A stretch of 64,000 nt of DNA from Arsukibacterium sp. (GTDB lineage Bacteria > Pseudomonadota > Gammaproteobacteria > Enterobacterales > Alteromonadaceae), in contig NZ_JAGYIM010000016.1 in the NCBI RefSeq assembly GCF_018402695.1, positions 496,001 through 560,000 on the forward strand. The letters are read 5' to 3'. Position numbers and translations under genes: made by a program. Below, in pieces: positions 9,905 to 19,982 of this stretch; within the stretch, counting starts at the first letter, position 1, and each line of letters opens with the position of its first letter. The notes beneath the pieces were generated by a model. That model worked only from the letters and a program-made list of their open reading frames with translations. It had not been told where the DNA came from and did no database searches.

Positions 9905-10705
9905 TTATATGCCGGCTACACTGTACCGTTGCTGGCGTTCAATGCAATAAGCAGTCAGGCTGTTACCCCAGACACAGCCGGTGTCCAGGGCGTGTATATC
10001 CTGAACCGGACTATAGCCATTTAACGCAGCCCAATGGCCGAAAAATAGCTGCGGATGGGGTTTGGTCCGCCAGAACTCATACCAGGGTACCAGGTTGTTT
10101 AGCTGGGATGGACTGCCCTTTTCCTGCAAGCTCAGGGCGCCATCTGGCGTACAGAAGCGCATTCTGGTGCAGGCATTAATCGTATACCGCCAGCGTTGTT
10201 GTTCCGTTTCAGCATGTTGCCACATGGCCGGCGAATCGCCATACATGATAGCAAATATTTGTTCCGGCTGATGTTTTAATTGTTCACTAACGGCAGCTGC
10301 TGCTGCTTCAGCTTCATCTGGTGTCCACTCCGGAGACAGACCTGCGTGAACCATTAACTGTTGCTTATCCGCGCTTTGATAAATCAGAGGCAGGTGTAAT
10401 AGCCAGTCGACAAGTTCCCGCAAGTTGGGTGCCTGCTGTAAGCACTGCAACTTGTCATTGGGTTTTACGGTGCTGAACCCAAAATGGCTGGCCAGAAAGT
10501 GCAGATCGTGATTACCCAGAACGCATTTAGCTTTACTACCCAATGACTTAACAAAATTCAATGTTGCCAGAGAGTCCGGGCCGCGGGCAATTAAGTCGCC
10601 ACAAAACCACAATTGATCGGAGGAAGGGTTAAAGTTGATATGAGCCAACAGGCGCTGTAAGGCGCCATAGCAACCTTGAACATCGCCAATAACATAGGTC
10701 GCCAT
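9905..10705 (-). CDS. apaH: diadenosine tetraphosphatase (symmetrical)
   Basis: 266 residues. The metallophosphatase signature is intact: GDVQGCYGALQRLL, GDLIARGPDS and LGNHDLHFLA, plus VHAG. It cleaves Ap4A to two ADP. Its ATG overlaps the apaG stop by one base (TGATG), so the two are translationally coupled. Last gene of the lptD-surA-pdxA-rsmA-apaG-apaH operon, an order shared with E. coli. Confidence 0.97.
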   Translation of the reverse strand: MATYVIGDVQGCYGALQRLLAHINFNPSSDQLWFCGDLIARGPDSLATLNFVKSLGSKAKCVLGNHDLHFLASHFGFSTVKPNDKLQCLQQAPNLRELVDWLLHLPLIYQSADKQQLMVHAGLSPEWTPDEAEAAAAAVSEQLKHQPEQIFAIMYGDSPAMWQHAETEQQRWRYTINACTRMRFCTPDGALSLQEKGSPSQLNNLVPWYEFWRTKPHPQLFFGHWAALNGYSPVQDIHALDTGCVWGNSLTAYCIERQQRYSVAGI

Positions 10706-11082
10706 CAGTTAAGAATATTAGGCATTGCCAACCGGAATACCGGTATAGGGGTGTTGAATGTCTGCTTATTACTGCTAATCATTTCATAATGGCCCTGCAT
10801 GGTGCCGACCGGTGTTTCCAGCACAGCGCCACTGGTATAGCTGTAACTGGAGCCGGGTGCAAGTTCAGGTTGCTCACCCACGACACCATCGCCGTACACC
10901 TCAGCTTGTTTACCATTGGCATCGGTGATAAGCCAATACCTTTTCAGCAGCTTAACCTGTTGTTCGCTGTGATTTTCAATCGTAATGGTATAAGCAAATA
11001 CGAAACGTTTTTCTGCAGGGTCAGACTGGGCACCTAAGTAAAAGTTATCTACTTTGACCTGAATATCGAACGGCTTACTCAT
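10705..11082 (-). CDS. apaG: ApaG/CorD family protein
   Basis: 125 residues, exactly the E. coli length, from ATG at 11082 ([17 protein letters not shown]). It has the fibronectin-like DUF525 core, including YTITIENHS and the GxGVVGEQPxLxPG-type segment ([19 protein letters not shown]). A role in metal or phosphate handling has been suggested for the family, but the molecular function is unclear. It overlaps rsmA by 8 bp and apaH by 1 bp. Confidence 0.95.
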   Translation of the reverse strand: MSKPFDIQVKVDNFYLGAQSDPAEKRFVFAYTITIENHSEQQVKLLKRYWLITDANGKQAEVYGDGVVGEQPELAPGSSYSYTSGAVLETPVGTMQGHYEMISSNKQTFNTPIPVFRLAMPNILN

Positions 11083-11890
11083 CGTTTTTTTCCTGCTCTG
11101 CCAGCCACTGCGCAACCTTGATAAAGCCACTAACGGGCAGTTGCTCTGGTCTAATCGTCGGGTCTATACCCAAAGCGCTTATCTGCTCTGCAGTAGCAAA
11201 ATTGCTAAAGCCATTGCGAAGTGTTTTACGGCGCTGATTAAAGGCTTCTAAACATACCCTGTTTAATACGGCTGGATCAACTTTTGCCCGCTCAGCAATC
11301 GGATAGGGCAGCAATCTTACCACTGCAGAGTCAACTTTCGGGGCTGGAGTGAATGCGCCCGGACCCACTTCCACTACCGGAATGGCCTGGCAATAGTATT
11401 GGGTCATCACGCTCAGCCGACCGAAGGTTTTACTGCCATGGCTGGCCGTCATGCGCTGAACAACTTCCTTTTGCAACATAAAGTGCATGTTATCAATATG
11501 ATCAGCAAACTCGAATAAGTGGAATAGCAGAGGCGTGGAAATGTTGTATGGCAAGTTACCAAATATTTTTAACTTCTGGCCAGGGGCCAGCAGGGCCGCG
11601 AAGTTGAACTTCATAGCATCAGCCTGATACACTGTCAGCTTATCTGCCAGGGTCGGGTGCTGACTTAAACGTTCTGCTAAATCGCGATCCAGCTCAACAA
11701 CAATCAGCTTGCCGGCTTCCTCGGCAACAGGTTCCGTGAGTGCACCCAGGCCCGGACCAATTTCCACCATTACGTCTGTTGATTTAGGGGCTATGGCTTT
11801 TACAATCCGGCCAATAACATGGGGATCATGTAAAAAATTCTGGCCAAACCGTTTGCGAGCGCGATGGCCCTGATGAATATTATCTGTCAT
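11075..11890 (-). CDS. rsmA: 16S rRNA dimethyladenosine transferase
   Basis: 271 residues, with [11 protein letters not shown], the SAM-binding [11 protein letters not shown] and the adenine-N6 methyltransferase motif NLPYNIS. It dimethylates two adjacent adenines in helix 45 of 16S rRNA (A1518 and A1519 in E. coli); loss confers kasugamycin resistance. ATG at 11890, 3 bp after pdxA ends. Confidence 0.97.
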   Translation of the reverse strand: MTDNIHQGHRARKRFGQNFLHDPHVIGRIVKAIAPKSTDVMVEIGPGLGALTEPVAEEAGKLIVVELDRDLAERLSQHPTLADKLTVYQADAMKFNFAALLAPGQKLKIFGNLPYNISTPLLFHLFEFADHIDNMHFMLQKEVVQRMTASHGSKTFGRLSVMTQYYCQAIPVVEVGPGAFTPAPKVDSAVVRLLPYPIAERAKVDPAVLNRVCLEAFNQRRKTLRNGFSNFATAEQISALGIDPTIRPEQLPVSGFIKVAQWLAEQEKNDE

Positions 11891-11893
11891 AAA

Positions 11894-12877
11894 TTAATTC
11901 GCTTGTTGGGCCAGCGTGATGGCCTGATTTACCGCATGAAATAAGCTTCCGGGGTCGGCTTTGCCAGTACCGGCCAGATCTAATGCAGTACCATGGTCGA
12001 CTGAGGTGCGAATTAATGGTAAGCCCAGACTGATATTAACTGAACGACCAAAACCTTTGTATTTAAGTACCGGTAAACCCTGGTCATGATACATTGCCAG
12101 CACCGCATCCGCATCATCCAGATACTTGGGCTGAAACAGGGTGTCAGCAGGCAATGGGCCGACTAAATCAATGCCCTGTGCCCGCAGTTCATCAAGGGTT
12201 GGACTGATAATGTCCAGCTCTTCCCGGCCCAGATGGCCGTCCTCTCCCGCATGCGGGTTTAAGCCGCAGACATAAATTCGCGGCTTTTTAATCGCAAACT
12301 TATGCTGCAAGTCATGGTGCAGAATCGTTATTACTTTCAGCAAGCGGTCACGGGTAATGGCTTTGGCAACATAGGCCAGCGGAATATGGGTAGTAGCCAG
12401 GGCAACCCGTAAGCCTTCCGTAGCCAGCATCATCACCACATAAGGCGTGTTTGACTGATGAGCAAAAAACTCAGTGTGACCGCTAAACGGAATACCGGCT
12501 TTATTAATAATGCCTTTGTGGACCGGACCAGTAACAATAGCCGCGAATTGACCACTGATAGCGTTTTCACCAGCAAATTGCAGGGTATCAACCACATACT
12601 GACCATTTGCAACATTCAGTACGCCAGATTGCACGGCTTCAGCCAGGTCAAAATTGGCGACTGTCAGTGTTCCGGCTCGCTGAGCTTTTGCCGGCATTTT
12701 GTCATTGTATGGTAATAACGTTAATTCAATACCCAGAGCAGTAGCGCGATCAGTTAAGAGTGTTGCATTACAACACACCACCAGCTCTACCGGCCAGTCC
12801 TGGCGGGCCAGCGCCACGACTAAATCAGGCCCTATACCCGCTGGTTCACCGGGGGTGATGGCAATGCGCAGAGTCAT
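11894..12877 (-). CDS. pdxA: 4-hydroxythreonine-4-phosphate dehydrogenase
   Basis: 327 residues, close to the family norm. It starts [40 protein letters not shown] and [16 protein letters not shown] carry the metal and substrate ligands. It acts in the DXP-dependent pyridoxal phosphate pathway. Its ATG immediately follows the surA stop codon (TAA-ATG), so translation is probably coupled. Confidence 0.97.
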   Translation of the reverse strand: MTLRIAITPGEPAGIGPDLVVALARQDWPVELVVCCNATLLTDRATALGIELTLLPYNDKMPAKAQRAGTLTVANFDLAEAVQSGVLNVANGQYVVDTLQFAGENAISGQFAAIVTGPVHKGIINKAGIPFSGHTEFFAHQSNTPYVVMMLATEGLRVALATTHIPLAYVAKAITRDRLLKVITILHHDLQHKFAIKKPRIYVCGLNPHAGEDGHLGREELDIISPTLDELRAQGIDLVGPLPADTLFQPKYLDDADAVLAMYHDQGLPVLKYKGFGRSVNISLGLPLIRTSVDHGTALDLAGTGKADPGSLFHAVNQAITLAQQAN

Positions 12878-14167
12878 TTAACTCTCCGGTAAGACATCAA
12901 TGAAGGCTTCGTCGCGAATTTCTTTAAGGAAATTCGCTGATTCTTCATTGAAGCGACGGTTATAAATCATCCGGTATACCTGATCACGCTTTTTATCAGC
13001 GGTTGCATCCACCACTCTTTTATCCAGTACCTGAGCAATATGCCAGCCATGTTCTGTTCGAAATGGTTCACTGATTTCATTCGGTTCTAAGCGCAGTAAG
13101 GTATCCCGGAATGCTGGCACAAAAACCTGAGGCTCACTCCAGCCTAAGTCGCCACCATTCATTTTTGAGCCCGGATCTTCGGAGTGGGCCTTGGCCAGTT
13201 CAGCGAAGTCAGCTTCACCAGCCCGAAGCTTACTAACAAACTCCTGCAACGTGTTGCGAGCACGTTCTTCACTCAGAATAATCGACGGCTTGATTAAAAT
13301 ATGACGAGATTTCACTTCTTGGATTTCAGCGACATTTTCGCCGCGGATATCGAAAATAGTTAAGATGTGGAAACCGGCACCAGAGCGCATAGGGCCAATA
13401 AGATCGCCTTTTTTCTTATCGCGAATACTCTCAGAAAACAAGGTTGGCATCTCGTTTATATTCATAAAACCAAGCTCACCCCCTTCCAGTGCTTTACCGC
13501 CGGAAGAAGACGCGATAGCAATCCGTTTAAAATCACTACCATTTTGCAATAGCTCCATGACTTTATCAGCACGATCTTTGGCCGCACTGATATCATCCGG
13601 CGTTGCCTGACTGGGAATTGCGATAAGGATATGGCCCAGATTGTATTCTTCGCTGACAGCACCTTGCTCTTCCATCAGCTTCAGCAGGCTGTCCACCTCT
13701 TGTGGGCTGATGTAAATGCGCCGCTGAACACTACCGCGAACCACCTCATTGGTAATAATTTCATCTCTGAGTTTCTCACGAAAGCGCTGATAATCACCTT
13801 CTTCTGCTTCAACCTGACGCCGGAAAGCCTCAATACTGAGGTTTTCATCCTGGGCAATAGTGCGGATAGTATCGTCAAGCTGCGCATCACTGATTTGCAG
13901 GCCCATCCGCTCTGCCAATTGTAACTGCAAACTGGTTAAAATCAGCCGTTCTAATGCTTGAGTGCGCAGTGCCTGATCTGAAGGTAAGGTTTGTCCCTGA
14001 GATTCTGCATTGCGTTTTACCCGGTTAACCACGTCATCGATATCGCTTTGCAACACCACGCTGTTATCAACAATAGCGGCAATTCGATCAATTTCCTTTT
14101 CAGCCGCAAGACTTGAAAAACTTAAACAGCTAATAAAAGCCAGACAGATAACTTGCTGTAACTTCAT
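12878..14167 (-). CDS. surA: periplasmic chaperone / peptidyl-prolyl isomerase SurA
   Basis: 429 residues (E. coli 428). A signal peptide (about 1-21, cleaved after SLAA) is followed by the N-terminal chaperone domain starting IDRIAAIVDNSVVLQSDI. Two parvulin domains follow, starting YNLGHILIAIP (about 175) and VKSRHILIKPS (about 285), then a C-terminal helix. It escorts unfolded outer-membrane proteins, including LptD, to the BAM complex. It lies 11 bp downstream of lptD, its best-known client. Confidence 0.96.
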   Translation of the reverse strand: MKLQQVICLAFISCLSFSSLAAEKEIDRIAAIVDNSVVLQSDIDDVVNRVKRNAESQGQTLPSDQALRTQALERLILTSLQLQLAERMGLQISDAQLDDTIRTIAQDENLSIEAFRRQVEAEEGDYQRFREKLRDEIITNEVVRGSVQRRIYISPQEVDSLLKLMEEQGAVSEEYNLGHILIAIPSQATPDDISAAKDRADKVMELLQNGSDFKRIAIASSSGGKALEGGELGFMNINEMPTLFSESIRDKKKGDLIGPMRSGAGFHILTIFDIRGENVAEIQEVKSRHILIKPSIILSEERARNTLQEFVSKLRAGEADFAELAKAHSEDPGSKMNGGDLGWSEPQVFVPAFRDTLLRLEPNEISEPFRTEHGWHIAQVLDKRVVDATADKKRDQVYRMIYNRRFNEESANFLKEIRDEAFIDVLPES

Positions 14168-14178
14168 AAATTCCTACA

Positions 14179-16437
14179 CTAATTAGTTAGTAAATATGGC
14201 CGGCGGTAGCCAAAAATGCCATTTGACAACATGTCTGATACGCCAAACCCGGCCTTATCGCCGAAACCTTTTAATACAAATTGCAGACTGAGCCCACTGT
14301 CCAGCTCACCAAACTGTAAAGCATTATCGATACCTGTATCGAGGTTGGCGACGATGTAACGCCTCGCTACCAGCCGGACTGCCCAGCAGCAGGATTCATA
14401 TTGCACGCCAAAATTGGCGTCTATCATACGATGATTTGTGACATCACGATAGTAACTGGCAACTAGCTGCCAGTTTTTTGCCAGCGGCACCGTGCCAAGC
14501 ACACCCAGTTGCTGAATTTCTAAGCCTGAGACCGCGCGGCTGTATCGATGGTTCAATTGCAATAAGGTATTCTCGCTGCCCCGATAATCCAGACTGGCGT
14601 TACTTTTGATGATTTGCCGGCCGTCGATATCATATTGGGCTGCAGCACTGAAGTACCATTTACGGTACCAATGCCAGATCATTTCGGCTGCCAGTACCGA
14701 GTCGGTAGCCGTTTGAGTTTCAGTCAGGTTGTCGGCGCTTTCCACCGGGTCTTCCAGAAAAAAGATTTGACCGAGACTAAAACGAAACAGCTCGTTATCG
14801 ACATTGTCATAAAAGCGGGTAGTCCAGCCAACAGTTAACTGATTAGCCTCATTAATTCTGTCGATACCTGAGAAGCGGTTTTGCCGGAATAAACCATAGT
14901 AGTCATCCTGCAGCCGGGTTGTGTCATATAAGCCGATATTATTTTGCTGTCGGTACGGAATATATAAATATTGAATTTGCGGTTCAAAGGTTTGCAGAGC
15001 AGGCTCACCGAACCAGTCATATTCACGTTCCAGATTCAACCTGCTGTATAAACGCAATTTTGGCAGCGTCCGCTGCACGGAGGTATCAACCTGTGCCGAC
15101 GGCAGGTTGCCGGTTTGCTGGTAGTAAGTGTAAAGCATGCTTGCTTCAGCAGTAAACTCCAGGGCGGGCGTAACAAAGGGTAAGCGCAGCGTGGGTTCCA
15201 GGTGCAGTCTGTTGGCAGAGCTAATCAGCGCATTATCATTTTTAAAATGGGCATAGCTGGCTTGCCAAACCAATTCCAATGGCCTGAAAATTGGCAATGG
15301 CCTGGCGGAATTCAGCTGTACTTCTGGCAGAGTCTTATAGGCATCAGAGAAATTACCCAGAATTTCAAAGCCTTGCAGCCTTATCGTGCTGTCAATATTA
15401 TCACCATAATACGCAAGAGTGGCCTCCCGGTAGAGCTGGGTATCACTTTGATTGGTGTAGTCTGATCCAAGCTCAGTCAGGTAAGCATCGTCACTCACAT
15501 CAGTAAAATCGATGTAACCGCGCCAGTTAGTTGTTAAATCAGAGCGATGACTTAAATGAGAGAGATAGCGGCTGCCAAAATTTGCTGGTTTATCATTATC
15601 TTTATCAAGATATTCGAGTTGCATAATACCCTGATGCTCAGTGGTCAGGTATCGAAATTCAGATTTAAGCTGAGTACCGCGTTTGCTCATATAACGGGGG
15701 GTCAGCGTCAGGTCATAATTCTCTGCTAAATTAATGTAGTAGGGCAGTTCAACATCCAGTCCCAACAATTGCGAGCTGGCTATTTTGGGAAGAAGTAAAC
15801 CAGTTTTTCGCTGCTCGTCTACCGGGAAGGTCAGGTATGGCAGGTATAGAACCGGTATATCTTTAATTTTGAACACAGCATTGCTGGCGGAGCCCCAGCC
15901 TTCACCGTCGTTAATTTTTATGTCGCTGGCATGTAAAGACCAGCTGTTGTCATTTATTGGACAGGTTGTGAAAAGTGCTCGATCCAGCCTGATTTGTTCA
16001 GGACTGGCCTGCAGGTTCTCAGCATAACCGCGGCCTGCCTGGGCAAGAAACTGGTAGTGGGCATCGCTGATGATGGCCTTGTCATCCACTGTATCGGCAA
16101 TAAATGAACTGGCAGAAACTTTTAAGCTTTTATCGAAATACTCAATACCTCCATCAGCAAAGATACGTTGCTCAGTGCGGCTGAAGCTGGCACTGGGCGC
16201 GGTTAATAAGGTATCACGATGAATAATTTCAACATTGCCATTGAACAGCGCCGTCTGATTACCACGCAGGTCAGCATCATCTGAACTGATCCGTACGGCA
16301 TTGTCAGCCGGGTCTAGAGTGGCTAAGACAGCAGGCTGGGTCAGTGGCTGATAGCACATCGGTATTACAGGTTCATTGGCTTGCAGCTGACTACAAAACA
16401 AGCCCGTGATAGTTATTCCAGTAAACCAAACTTTCAT
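14179..16437 (-). CDS. lptD: LPS assembly outer-membrane protein LptD
   Basis: 752 residues (E. coli 784). Signal peptide at about 1-20, an N-terminal jellyroll of the LptA/OstA type (ISSDDADLRGNQTALFNG onward), then a large beta-barrel. Four cysteines fit the known disulfide pattern: one near the mature N-terminus (PMCYQPL), one in FTTCPIND, and an adjacent pair in QYESCCWAVRL. With LptE it inserts LPS into the outer leaflet. It is first in the operon with surA; a sigma-E type promoter upstream would be expected but I could not pick out a clear one. Confidence 0.95.
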   Translation of the reverse strand: MKVWFTGITITGLFCSQLQANEPVIPMCYQPLTQPAVLATLDPADNAVRISSDDADLRGNQTALFNGNVEIIHRDTLLTAPSASFSRTEQRIFADGGIEYFDKSLKVSASSFIADTVDDKAIISDAHYQFLAQAGRGYAENLQASPEQIRLDRALFTTCPINDNSWSLHASDIKINDGEGWGSASNAVFKIKDIPVLYLPYLTFPVDEQRKTGLLLPKIASSQLLGLDVELPYYINLAENYDLTLTPRYMSKRGTQLKSEFRYLTTEHQGIMQLEYLDKDNDKPANFGSRYLSHLSHRSDLTTNWRGYIDFTDVSDDAYLTELGSDYTNQSDTQLYREATLAYYGDNIDSTIRLQGFEILGNFSDAYKTLPEVQLNSARPLPIFRPLELVWQASYAHFKNDNALISSANRLHLEPTLRLPFVTPALEFTAEASMLYTYYQQTGNLPSAQVDTSVQRTLPKLRLYSRLNLEREYDWFGEPALQTFEPQIQYLYIPYRQQNNIGLYDTTRLQDDYYGLFRQNRFSGIDRINEANQLTVGWTTRFYDNVDNELFRFSLGQIFFLEDPVESADNLTETQTATDSVLAAEMIWHWYRKWYFSAAAQYDIDGRQIIKSNASLDYRGSENTLLQLNHRYSRAVSGLEIQQLGVLGTVPLAKNWQLVASYYRDVTNHRMIDANFGVQYESCCWAVRLVARRYIVANLDTGIDNALQFGELDSGLSLQFVLKGFGDKAGFGVSDMLSNGIFGYRRPYLLTN

Positions 16438-16611
16438 CCAGTATTCTCTGCCCCGGCGTTTACATATTTTTCGATAAGATTAGCCCGCTATGATAAATCA
16501 ATTTTAGATTTCCTGCTAATCCGATATAGTGCGGCTTTACTGTGGCCTTTGACCTGTTTCAGTAGCTTAGAGCGACAGAAACGGCGTAGTTCATTTTAAG
16601 AGGTAAATACT

Positions 16612-17394
16612 TTGTGGGGTAAAATTCTCGGCGCTTTGTTTGGTCTGGCGCTGCTCAGACTACCAGGGTTATTTATCGGGCTGATTCTGGGGCATTGGTT
16701 CGATATAAAAATGGGCGCAAATCTGGCGCGGTTCAAAGGTATGTTTCACGAACCAGATGAGCAGCAAGGTCTGTTTATGTATACCACTTTTGCTACCATG
16801 GGCCATATTGCGAAAGCTACGGGTGTGGTCACCCCGGCGCACATTCGTCAGGCCCGCCACTTTATGCAGCAACTTGGCTTGAATGAATCACAGCAACAAG
16901 AAGCACAGGCAGCATTTCGTGACGGCAAGGCAAGTAACTTCCCGTTAGTGGCTCAGCTGCAGGCGTTTGCTCAGCATTACGGGCGTCAGCGAGATGTCAT
17001 CCACTATTTTATCGAGATCCAGTTGGGTATAGCCAGCGCTGATGGCGAGATGAGTCACGACCAGTATATATTGTTGCAACAGGTCGCGCAGCAACTGGCG
17101 GTGTCGCGTCTGCAATTAGAACAGCTGCTGAGTGCCTATCGGGCGCAGCAACGTTTTAACCAGCGGGATAGTAAAAAACCGGCCGTCAATGCCGTGCAGG
17201 ATGCTTACAAGGTGCTGGGTGTTGCCAATGATTGTAGTGAAAAGGAGTTAAAACGAGCATACCGGAAATTAATGGCACAACACCACCCGGATAAATTAAT
17301 GGCAAAAGGGGTGCCGGCTGCTATGCTTGATGTCGCAAAAAAACGGACTCAGGAAATTCAGGCTGCTTATGAATTGCTGAAAAACCAGCACTAA
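16612..17394 (+). CDS. djlA: membrane-anchored DnaJ-like co-chaperone DjlA
   Basis: 260 residues. The short N-terminal membrane segment WGKILGALFGLALL...IGLILGH matches the single DjlA transmembrane region. It is followed by a TerB-like all-helical domain (about 50-170) and a C-terminal J domain with the required HPD (QHHPDKL). The J domain recruits DnaK to the inner membrane. The start codon appears to be TTG at 16612, preceded by AAGAGGT seven bases upstream; no ATG lies before the membrane segment. It is divergent from lptD, as in E. coli. Confidence 0.93.
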   Translation: MWGKILGALFGLALLRLPGLFIGLILGHWFDIKMGANLARFKGMFHEPDEQQGLFMYTTFATMGHIAKATGVVTPAHIRQARHFMQQLGLNESQQQEAQAAFRDGKASNFPLVAQLQAFAQHYGRQRDVIHYFIEIQLGIASADGEMSHDQYILLQQVAQQLAVSRLQLEQLLSAYRAQQRFNQRDSKKPAVNAVQDAYKVLGVANDCSEKELKRAYRKLMAQHHPDKLMAKGVPAAMLDVAKKRTQEIQAAYELLKNQH

Positions 17395-17404
17395 GCAATC
17401 CGCA

Positions 17405-18190
17405 TTACAAACCAATACTGTTTAACCAGCCGGTTATTTCTTTCAGGACCCAGGCATGAACATCTGCATCATAAAAGGTACCCGTTAACTGTCGCTGCCG
17501 GTACTGTGCTTTCAGGTTACGATTAACCAACTGTTGTCTCAGCTTCAGGTTGGCATTGGCAAAACGGTTATCGCGCCAATGACTGATATCAAGTGTTGGG
17601 ATCGATTGCCCCGCAATATCGTTCGCTAACTCCCGGTTCAGGTTAACGTCAGCCAGATAGGCACCCAGCATTATGAAGGCGGCAGGGGGTTCAAGCTGTT
17701 CAGCTGCATATAACCGGTTTAATAGGGCGGCGTTGCTGCCTTTAGCAATAACAATGATATTGTCACCCTGTAACTGGGCCTGGCGAATAGCCGCAAGCAT
17801 CCGCTCTGCAAGCTGTCGCTGGTAGTCAGTGGCATTTTGTTCAAGGTTAAATTCCACTGCGGGCGGCGCCATGATAGCCAGCGTGTGCCATCCATGATCG
17901 TTAAGTTGCTGGCGCAGGGTGTCAATATAATGGGGGCTTGCCGGGTGTTCAGCCCAGTCCGGTACCAGAATAGCTGTGCCTTTGTTAAAACTGGTAAGCG
18001 CTTCGCGTTGCAAAACGATAAAGTTACCGTCGTCGGTGCTTAACTCAACAACCTCAGTGGAAAGTAATTGCCGTTGCAAATCTTGTTGCCACAGCTGTTG
18101 CATGTTTGGCAACTGCTGAGCAGCAGCAGTTGCCTGCAATATGAACGCGAGTACACTCCAGGTTATACCGAAAACATACCTATTGTTCAA
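17405..18190 (-). CDS. exported DUF3530 family alpha/beta-hydrolase-like protein
   Basis: 261 residues with a signal peptide (about 1-24). The core looks like an alpha/beta hydrolase: AILVPDWAEHP, NDHGWHTLAIMAPP, and a nucleophile-elbow-like VIAKGSNAALLN. DUF3530 proteins are common in marine gammaproteobacteria; substrate unknown. No ATG lies in frame before the signal peptide; TTG at 18190 has AGGTGG a few bases upstream and is taken as the start. It converges on djlA. Confidence 0.75.
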   Translation of the reverse strand: MNNRYVFGITWSVLAFILQATAAAQQLPNMQQLWQQDLQRQLLSTEVVELSTDDGNFIVLQREALTSFNKGTAILVPDWAEHPASPHYIDTLRQQLNDHGWHTLAIMAPPAVEFNLEQNATDYQRQLAERMLAAIRQAQLQGDNIIVIAKGSNAALLNRLYAAEQLEPPAAFIMLGAYLADVNLNRELANDIAGQSIPTLDISHWRDNRFANANLKLRQQLVNRNLKAQYRQRQLTGTFYDADVHAWVLKEITGWLNSIGL

Positions 18191-18216
18191 ATTCCACCTG
18201 CTTAACCCAACCTGTG

Positions 18217-18582
18217 CTATAGGCTGTTATCGGCTAAGCCCGTCATAACGTTAGCAGAATCGTCAATATGAATGTATTCCGGAAAGGTGTACATCACTTT
18301 CGAGTCGTGACTGAATTTAACGTAAGTGTCACCCTTCTCCAGTACAAGCACTGCGAGCGAAGGCTGCATAATAAAACAGAATGTAGTGGGTTTGAATTCA
18401 GCTAGTGCCTTGGCCATTTCCCGCAGCTGGTCATTAATCGCCAAACGCTGAGTTTCGCCTTCATCGGTACAAACGTGAGCTGTCTGAATCAATGTTGCTG
18501 GTTGATCAGCGCGGGCATGGAAGGTAACACATGCTAATACTGCGGCAACAACGCAGCAACGACTTATAGCTTGCATAGACAT
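18217..18582 (-). CDS. small exported protein of unknown function
   Basis: 121 residues from ATG at 18582, with GAGGA eight bases upstream. Signal peptide at about 1-30 (hydrophobic CCVVAAVLACVTF, cleavage near ARA-D). The mature protein has two cysteines (QTAHVC and TTFCFIM) that could form a disulfide. I recognise no family. It follows the ompA gene in the same direction after a terminator and precedes the DUF3530 gene by 27 bp. Confidence 0.6.
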   Translation of the reverse strand: MSMQAISRCCVVAAVLACVTFHARADQPATLIQTAHVCTDEGETQRLAINDQLREMAKALAEFKPTTFCFIMQPSLAVLVLEKGDTYVKFSHDSKVMYTFPEYIHIDDSANVMTGLADNSL

Positions 18583-18643
18583 GATTTTGATCCTCAACTG
18601 GCAGTTTACCGGTTAAAACTAGCAGGAACCAACAGTCCGGGCA

Positions 18644-18674
18644 ATAAAAAAAACCGCCAATTTGGCGGTTTTTT
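18644..18674 (-). terminator. terminator after ompA (possibly bidirectional)
   Basis: AAAAAAAACCGCCAA-TTTGGCGGTTTTTT: the CCGCCAA stem is flanked by A and T runs. It lies just past the ompA stop at 18691, which suits the abundant monocistronic porin transcript. Confidence 0.9.
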
Positions 18675-18690
18675 GTTAAGCGTAAGAAAA

Positions 18691-19776
18691 TTAACGTAAT
18701 ACTGGTTCTTTAACTTTCGCTGTTACTTTTGCTTCAATCCGCTGGTTAGCTGCATGCGCTTCAGGAGTATTGCCTTCAACCCGTAAGCGGGTTACACCGT
18801 AGCCTACAGAGGTAATGCGTGACGATTCAACACCTTCGCTGGTAAGAATGTCAGCGACTGATTTTGCACGACGCTCAGATAAGCGCATGTTGTACGTTGG
18901 GTTACCAATGTTCGAAGCATGACCTTCAATAACAACCTCTGATTCCGGGAACCGTTTCATAAAGGCTGCTAACTGAATAACTTCTGAACGCTGATCAGCA
19001 GAAACAGACGCTGAATCGAAACCAAATTTCACTTCGATATCGACATCACCAACCCGCTGCATTTCTTCTGTAAAGACGGTACAGCCCTGCGGGTCAACCT
19101 GATGGTTGGCTGCAGTATTAGGGCAACGATCATTGATATCTGTCACGCCGTCGTTATCACTGTCCGCTGGCGCTGCAGGTTCAGCAGGCTCTGCCGGAGC
19201 AGGTGCCGGGGCAGGTGCAGGGGTTGGTGCGGGTGCCGCTTCTGCACCAAATATCCAGCTGGCGCCAAATTTGATACCTGCGTCATACCATGAACCGTTA
19301 TTAATACCTTCATAGCGGTTCATTTCTGCGAACAACGCTACATCGTTACGCACAAAATAACGATAACCCACACCGACGTTCAACGCATCTGAGCTAACAT
19401 TGCCCTCGAAATGTTTCCAGCCACCAACAATATAGAAATTAGTATTGGCCAGATGATACATCGCATCTACACCAAAACGATCTATACCAATACTACCACC
19501 CGTTAGTGAATCAAGACGTTGTCTGGCGTACTCTAACCGCACCCCCCAGGTTTGGTTAACCCGATAACCCAGTTCTGCACCGATGCCAGGACCGTGTTCA
19601 ACATTATCCCAGGCAGCTGAAAGTGACTTGTTCTCATGTGACCAGTAATACTCACCAAATAAAGAACCAAATACTTTGCGTTCCAATTCCGCTGCTGAAG
19701 GTGCTTGCGCCAGGGCCTGAGTGCTGATTAACGGCAGAGCAGCCAGTACAGCAAGAGCAGTAATTTTAAGTTTCAT
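18691..19776 (-). CDS. OmpA-family outer-membrane protein
   Basis: 361 residues. Signal peptide (1-23, ALAQA), an eight-strand beta-barrel (about 30-180), a Pro/Ala-rich linker (about 183-205), a calcium-binding thrombospondin-3-like repeat (DSDNDGVTDINDRCPNT), and a C-terminal OmpA domain (about 245-350, NMRLSERRAKSV) that binds peptidoglycan. In the peptidoglycan-binding loop E. coli has TDRIG; here the sequence is ASNIG, so the diaminopimelate-binding Asp position carries Ser. AGGAGA precedes the ATG. The following 206-bp intergenic stretch (19777-19982) is very A+T-rich and probably holds the ompA promoter. Confidence 0.92.
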   Translation of the reverse strand: MKLKITALAVLAALPLISTQALAQAPSAAELERKVFGSLFGEYYWSHENKSLSAAWDNVEHGPGIGAELGYRVNQTWGVRLEYARQRLDSLTGGSIGIDRFGVDAMYHLANTNFYIVGGWKHFEGNVSSDALNVGVGYRYFVRNDVALFAEMNRYEGINNGSWYDAGIKFGASWIFGAEAAPAPTPAPAPAPAPAEPAEPAAPADSDNDGVTDINDRCPNTAANHQVDPQGCTVFTEEMQRVGDVDIEVKFGFDSASVSADQRSEVIQLAAFMKRFPESEVVIEGHASNIGNPTYNMRLSERRAKSVADILTSEGVESSRITSVGYGVTRLRVEGNTPEAHAANQRIEAKVTAKVKEPVLR

Positions 19777-19982
19777 CCATTTCTCCTTAGATTAATCCAG
19801 CAGTTTAACAGTCAGTTTGTTATTACTGTTAACTATTAATCTGCCATCTATATTACAAATCGTTTTGTATTAAAATTTGTTCTTTATTTAAAATAGTACA
19901 GCAATTTGTTATTTAGCAACCCAATATGCTGAGTATCATAAGCCAGTTATCTGAATATGGGGTTAATATTTGTAAAAAGAAG

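Noticed and set aside
16450-16600. sigma-E promoter for lptD
   Set aside because: Only a loose GGAA-type match is visible, with no proper -10 at the right distance.
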